64,000 nucleotides of DNA from Stenocarpella maydis (lineage: Eukaryota; Ascomycota; Sordariomycetes; Diaporthales; Diaporthaceae). The stretch covers positions 62,001 through 126,000 of the forward strand of contig NQMI01000076.1 in NCBI GenBank assembly GCA_002270565.1, written 5' to 3'. Below the pieces are notes generated by a model. The model was not told the origin of the DNA. It saw nothing but the letters and a program-made list of their open reading frames with translations, and made no database searches. Numbering within the stretch: the first letter of the stretch is position 1; every line of letters starts with the position of its first letter. Position numbers and translations under genes: made by a program. Positions 59,272-64,000 of the stretch are shown in pieces.

Positions 59272-60858
59272 TCAAATCTTGTTGTCCTTCATCTTTCCGA
59301 AGCCAGTTGGAATGTCCATCAACTGACCATCAGCCCAGTAGTTGAGCAGAGTCGAGAAGGCCATGTTGACAAGGGGTGTGGCTGCCTCGTGGGTTGGCAA
59401 CTCATTTGCAGACTTCATGTCAAAGTCCTCCCTTGGCTGTCCAAGCATAGAGGAGTTGAGTACAACGTCAAGCTCCGCGTTGCGAGCTGCAGTACGCTCG
59501 TGAGTGCTTTGGATGCTGAGCCCAAGATCTCGAAGTTTTGCCTCCGCGTCTGCAATTCTCCTGTCTAGACTCTTTTCAAGGTCCTGAGTGGCACTGTAGA
59601 AGGCGATCTTGGAGCGAGCATCTCTCAGTCGAAGCTCCTCTGAAGTAGGAGGAAAGCGGCCCTCCCGGCGTCCGGCGCTGGCAAAAAGCATGGGGACGAT
59701 TGGGGGGCCAAGATCTGGAGGGAACCCATTAGGGAAGTATCCTCTGACTGCCTCTGGAGGGAGGGTATCATACGTGCGTCGGCGTGGCTGGGTAGAATCG
59801 TAGCGGAGCACCATGTTCGTCGTGGGCTTGACGGTCGGCTCACAGGTCTCGAAGTAGGCCTTAGTGGGCAGGGTTGACTGGTATGGAGACTGAGCTCGAG
59901 ACGCCACTGTCGAACTTGCTGACTTTCCAATGGCCGCCAAGGAGGGGTTACTGTCAAAGTGCTCCTCATCGGTCCCCAAGGAGGAAGGCTTATGATTGCC
60001 CGACTGCAGAGCTCGCAATGTAGCCTCCAAAGTACAGGGCTTGTACTGTCTTTGGCCGGGCGGTCCAGCTGTCAAAGGCTGAGGCGCTCCGGGGCCACTC
60101 GAGAGAACACTGGATCTGGTAAAGTTGGCAGGGTGGCCGTACTTGGTGATCCAGACAGAGATAGCGGGACCGTCTCGGTCGGGGTTCGCAGAAGCTGATC
60201 TGGCCCCCGGCTCCTCCAGCCGCTGGGCACCAGTCTGGGCGACACTTGGGGTCAAGGACCGGGACGCCTCGGCAGCGGCATTGATGGCCTCCCGTGCACG
60301 GTCGAGGGCCTTCTGGGCCAGCTTCTGGGATTTGTTTGGGTAGGATGCCAGGTTGGTGATGGTTCTGACAGGCAGGGAATTCATTCGGCTCAGCTGCTCC
60401 TCCTCATCCTTCTCATCATCTGTGAGGCGCATGTCGTCAGGCAGGCCACCGTTGATGCCAAGGACGTTTGCGTTCCCTTGAGACGGCGCGCTATTGAGCG
60501 ACAGGGTGGAAGAGGACTCGGACAGGGTCCGTCCAGGGATGGATAGGCGCATGTGAGGCTCAACGGCACGGTCACTGTTCTGCTGCAGGGGAGTGTAGTG
60601 TTTCAGGGTTGAAGCGGTGGTGGGAGGAGAGCGGTTTGGGTTGTAAGGGAAGCTGGCGAGAACAGCCTTGTTGAACAGGGCCAATTCCGCCTGGGTAGGG
60701 GGAGCCCACCTTGAGGCACGACCTCTCCGGGAGGGTGGTTGAAGAGGCGTGGCGGTCGGGTTGTAGACGGTGCCAGCAGTGGTGTAAACGGTTTGCTGTG
60801 CTGCTTGGCCCTTGGGAGGGACGGTCGTAGTGCTGGAGGTAGACATGGGAGTTGTCAT
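59272..60858 (-). CDS. Protein of unknown function, 528 aa
   Basis: A single exon. The N-terminal 60 residues are Thr/Pro/Gln-rich. Then 'SRRGRASRWAPPTQAELALFNKAVLASFPYNP' looks like a short conserved motif, followed by low-complexity Ser-rich sequence. A helical Ala-rich stretch (KSQKLAQKALDRAREAINAAAEA) lies near 180. The C-terminal third is more ordered: 'NMVLRYDSTQPRRRTYDTLPPEAVRGYFPNGFPPDLGPPIVPMLFAS', a coiled-coil-like 'LEKSLDRRIADAEAKLRDLGLSIQSTHERTAARNAELD', and a tail 'PLVNMAFSTLLNYWADGQLMDIPTGFGKMKD'. No transmembrane segment or catalytic motif. Probably conserved in related fungi; I do not recognise a named family. The second ATG (residue 5) is an equally possible start. Confidence 0.85.
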   Translation of the reverse strand: MTTPMSTSSTTTVPPKGQAAQQTVYTTAGTVYNPTATPLQPPSRRGRASRWAPPTQAELALFNKAVLASFPYNPNRSPPTTASTLKHYTPLQQNSDRAVEPHMRLSIPGRTLSESSSTLSLNSAPSQGNANVLGINGGLPDDMRLTDDEKDEEEQLSRMNSLPVRTITNLASYPNKSQKLAQKALDRAREAINAAAEASRSLTPSVAQTGAQRLEEPGARSASANPDRDGPAISVWITKYGHPANFTRSSVLSSGPGAPQPLTAGPPGQRQYKPCTLEATLRALQSGNHKPSSLGTDEEHFDSNPSLAAIGKSASSTVASRAQSPYQSTLPTKAYFETCEPTVKPTTNMVLRYDSTQPRRRTYDTLPPEAVRGYFPNGFPPDLGPPIVPMLFASAGRREGRFPPTSEELRLRDARSKIAFYSATQDLEKSLDRRIADAEAKLRDLGLSIQSTHERTAARNAELDVVLNSSMLGQPREDFDMKSANELPTHEAATPLVNMAFSTLLNYWADGQLMDIPTGFGKMKDNKI

Positions 60859-63800
60859 ATTTCACTCTAGGCCACTACTCTCTGTTCCTGCCGTCAGTCA
60901 GATGAGGGTCGTGGCGATGTTGAGGCTGCTGCAACTTACAATGACGGAGATTGGAAACGAGATTTGGAAAACAGAACATGCGTATGGAAAGAGTCACTGA
61001 GAAAGACAGCCTTGAAGGGAGCAAGCCTTGGTCGCTGAGCTGGAATGATTTATATGAGTTTGAAGGCTTCTCGAAAATGGAGGGAAGGAAAGAAGAACGG
61101 AGGACGGAGGATGGAGCAGAAAGGGGACAGGACGGCCGAGAAAGTAACTCGACAGTGAGTGGGCGACCGACCGACTGACTGACTGACTGGCCTTGAGTGG
61201 GCGGACAAGAGCTTGCCCGCTCTTGAATCCAGATGGACTGACCACAGTGGCCTGGAGTTGGAGGAAACGAGGCTGGGAAGTGGAAGGGATGAGAAAGGCC
61301 CAGGGTTAAAAAAAATGCTGGTGACTGGAAGAAGAGCCAGGAACAGCATGTCCCTGGTTGCTTGAGCTGGTGGGATGTGCCTTCCCGAACTGCTGCCCAA
61401 AATGAAAGTCCAAAAGTTCCAGACCTCTTTTGGTGTGAACAACTTCCTAATCACTTCCAGGTGCAGTCCGAACGAAGTGAATGTTCATCTGAGTGCCCCT
61501 TCCTCGCCAATCAGAGCACTGGACCACCACCCACAGGTTTGACCTGGCTCAACGGTTTCGAGTGACTCGAGATTGCCTCTCAGGATAGCGCAAACCTGGG
61601 AAACACCTCGAGGTTCTGCGAGAGTCCTCGTGTCGAGCCTTGCCCATCGTGTATACATCAGCCACCACGGCCTCCATATTCCCAGGCCGTAGGCCTGTCC
61701 CTTCGCAGCCCAATCCTCTCCCTGGCCAACTTTTCTTTTCATGCAAACCCTTCCTCATCTTCGTTTGAGCTCCCGGCTGTCCGATAACTTTCGTCTCTGG
61801 CAGTTTCAATGGAGAAGAAACCTCACGGCCACACATCCTTTGACTTGAGGCAACCACGGTTGGCCTGTTCAATCTGCTGCTGAGTTCAGACAACAGCCAT
61901 CAGACGAAATCAACCGTTCAACGCCATACTGTTCGTGCCTTTGTTTCTCACCTTCCAACGACCCTTGAACAGTAATGGCTCGCCACCAGAAGGCTTCCTT
62001 CAGCAGCGCCTCCATAGCAAGATCTCCATGCCCAGGCCCTTATATGTGGGGGGGGGGGAGGCGGAGAACGGTGCTCGCGCGGCGGGTGGCGAGGGAGCAG
62101 AGGTGCGTTGCGTTGAATTGCTTTGCTAGCATTGGCATGAGCGAGAAATGGATTAGAGAAGCAGCAATAATAACACTTGCAAATGGCTCAAACAAAGTAG
62201 CAACATTGTTGCGCTTCATTGGCGACAGCGGGGAAGAGGTGGTGCAGAGCCAACAAGATGCCGACATTGTTGGAACGGGTATATTATTGAGAAGATATCC
62301 CATGATGGACCTTGTGGATGAAGCTTACTCCATGAATGATTCCCACTGCGTTCAAGTTTGCTGCAACAGTTGCTGACGCTCAGGCAGATGTCACCCAGTC
62401 CACAGGGCCGTCCTAGTCCAGTATCAGCTCTCATTTGACAGCAGAACTGGAATGACCATTGGACGAAACACCTCGAAGGACATCACCGTAGCAGCACACA
62501 GCGCAGTCGTGCCTAGGCTAAAGACCCGTCGAAAGAAGATGATCCCATTCTGTTGGTGGTGTTGTACGCGAGGATACGCCTTGCTGGCCGCAATGAGATG
62601 CCTGCGGGAGAAAACATTCAGGAAACGCAATAGAACATCGTTTCCGAGACGAGCAACCTCGTTCAGCCTCTATATCCGGGCCAGCTGAATTGCCACTGCT
62701 CAGGCACATCGGTCAGACATACATATATGGATGTAAGAGTAAGCACAGCAACGCACAGAGTCGAGAAGCTGTCACCAGGGGAAAGCCGAGGACAGAGTAA
62801 TTAAAGCCACCACAGACAAAGATCCGCGGTGGTAGCGACGTCAAACTTCGGAGGTGGCCTAGGTAGGAGTGTGGCGCCCTGGTGGATTAGTGATGATTGT
62901 CTCACTAATAGCTTATATCTTATCCTTCAGGCTGCACAACCCCCGGGAATTGTCAATCAGAAGCCAACTATGCCCGCCCTTGTCAGCTGCCTGTCGCGTT
63001 CTGTTCTGCATCGGACACGGGACCCACAAAACAGTCTTGGCGAGTATCTATCTGGGAAGGATGTTGGATACAGTTCAGACACCTGTCTGAATCACTGGTA
63101 ATATTTGGTAACATATCCCCAAATCCTCATGGTGTTACGATGCAAGAGGTTAGACAATCCAAGCAAGTGGTGCTATGTTAAGTTTACCCGGCCAGGCCGG
63201 CTCCAATGGCGGGTCGAGGTGGCTGCATATTTTCAAGGTTCCAGCTCCTCTGTGCCATTGGGCCCATCAACCAACTGCCCTACTGTGCGCTTGCCCCAAG
63301 CCCAAGAAATCTCTCTGGTTGGGACCGGGCCAAGCACCCGGGCACTATTCGCAGCCAGGCTCCTCGCACATGATGACCGCGTTTCGCATCCCAGGGGCTC
63401 TGCAGTGCAAGGTGAAGGCTGTCTACATGCTGTATGTATCACAAGGGACCACATCGAGACCTGGCTGGCAGTCACTCTGCCCCATGTTGATTGGCCTGCT
63501 GCACTGCCGTGCATGGCTTCTGGATCCGAGTGGTCAAATACATAGAGGCCTATGAGATCACACGGGTGGCATAGGCGTAGCACGTTGAAAACCAGAAGCT
63601 TTCAGGGCGATACATGCCTTGCGACTGAAGCCTAAAACATTTGTCCCCAAGGGGCTTGGACGAATTCCGGTGCTAGATAGAACAGGAACGCAGGTGGAGG
63701 TGACAGTGGCTTGATACAGACATGGCCAGCCTTGTCCCAGCCCCTTTGTACGCAGCACGCAGTTGCCAGACAGCCGTATGTAAACCCAGGCAGGGCAAGC

Positions 63801-64000
63801 CTCCCGAGGACAGGCCCGGGTCCGGGAGCAGCAGATAGTCCCACAAGGCCATGTAGGTCCAGGTACAGGGCTGGTTTAAGGTTAGATGGTGGTTTCTCCT
63901 GGTTTCCAGAGGGCTGGCCTCCAGGAGCTAGATTCGGCCTATAGGTACGGTGCCCTCTGCCGGGGCGGTGGAGTATATCTAAGTCGGATGCCCAGCGCAC
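60859..64000. other. 3.1-kb terminal stretch without a recognised gene
   Basis: It begins with the promoter and leader of the 528-aa gene, including a GACT repeat near 61173-61191 and a TTTTTT-rich patch. It has a 10-base G run at about 62048-62057. A plus-strand frame at 62136-62376 (MSEKWIREAAIITLANGSNK...) reads like protein but has no recognised family or partner exons. Nothing else is supported. Confidence 0.5.

Overview
The window looks like nuclear DNA of a filamentous ascomycete, probably Sordariomycetes. Genes are interrupted by short spliceosomal introns with GTRNGT donors and CTRAC-type branch points, and codons are GC-rich. The gene content is typical of Pezizomycotina: palI, an AspE-type septin, an intradiol dioxygenase, an RRT8-like protein and a GPI-anchored Ser-rich protein. 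I see no bacterial-style operons. The species cannot be named from the sequence alone. Exon models were built by hand from frame continuity, splice signals and family knowledge; each multi-exon model sums to a multiple of three unless it is partial.

Region 1-19 kb: the 3' end of an ELP6-like gene (+), ribosomal protein L37 (-), a three-RRM Rim4-like protein (-), a CIA30/NDUFAF1-like complex I assembly factor (+), a sodium/solute-symporter-family permease (+), a MBA1/Tim44-like mitochondrial protein (-), the ER protein EOS1 (+), eIF1/SUI1 (-), the tRNA methyltransferase TRM44 (+) and an intradiol dioxygenase (-).

Region 19-31 kb: a 3-kb gene-poor stretch with a 155-bp solo LTR (5-bp target duplication) and a possible 8-cysteine secreted protein. 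It is followed by ATP sulfurylase MET3 (+), a 901-aa protein of unknown function (+) and an intergenic region with a 125-nt T-rich tract.

Region 31-49 kb: a small Cys-rich gene with an internal stop (+), a mucin-like membrane protein (-), an RRT8-like protein with a 13-nt microexon (-), a GPI-anchored Ser-rich protein (+), a small mitochondrial/LEA-like protein (+), gamma-COP SEC21 (+) and a septin (-).

Region 49-64 kb: a 3.9-kb gene-free stretch with microsatellites, the C-terminal part of an ABC1-family kinase cut off at an N/poly-G junction (-), palI (+), an unrecognised 528-aa protein (-) and 3 kb with no convincing gene.

The most notable signal is a family of near-identical introns of 105-106 nt. 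Two lie in the symporter gene and one in the ABC1-kinase gene 44 kb away. They share blocks across their length, are all phase 1, and share a terminal hairpin with a compensatory base change. This is the signature of introner-like elements, i.e. introns that multiply.
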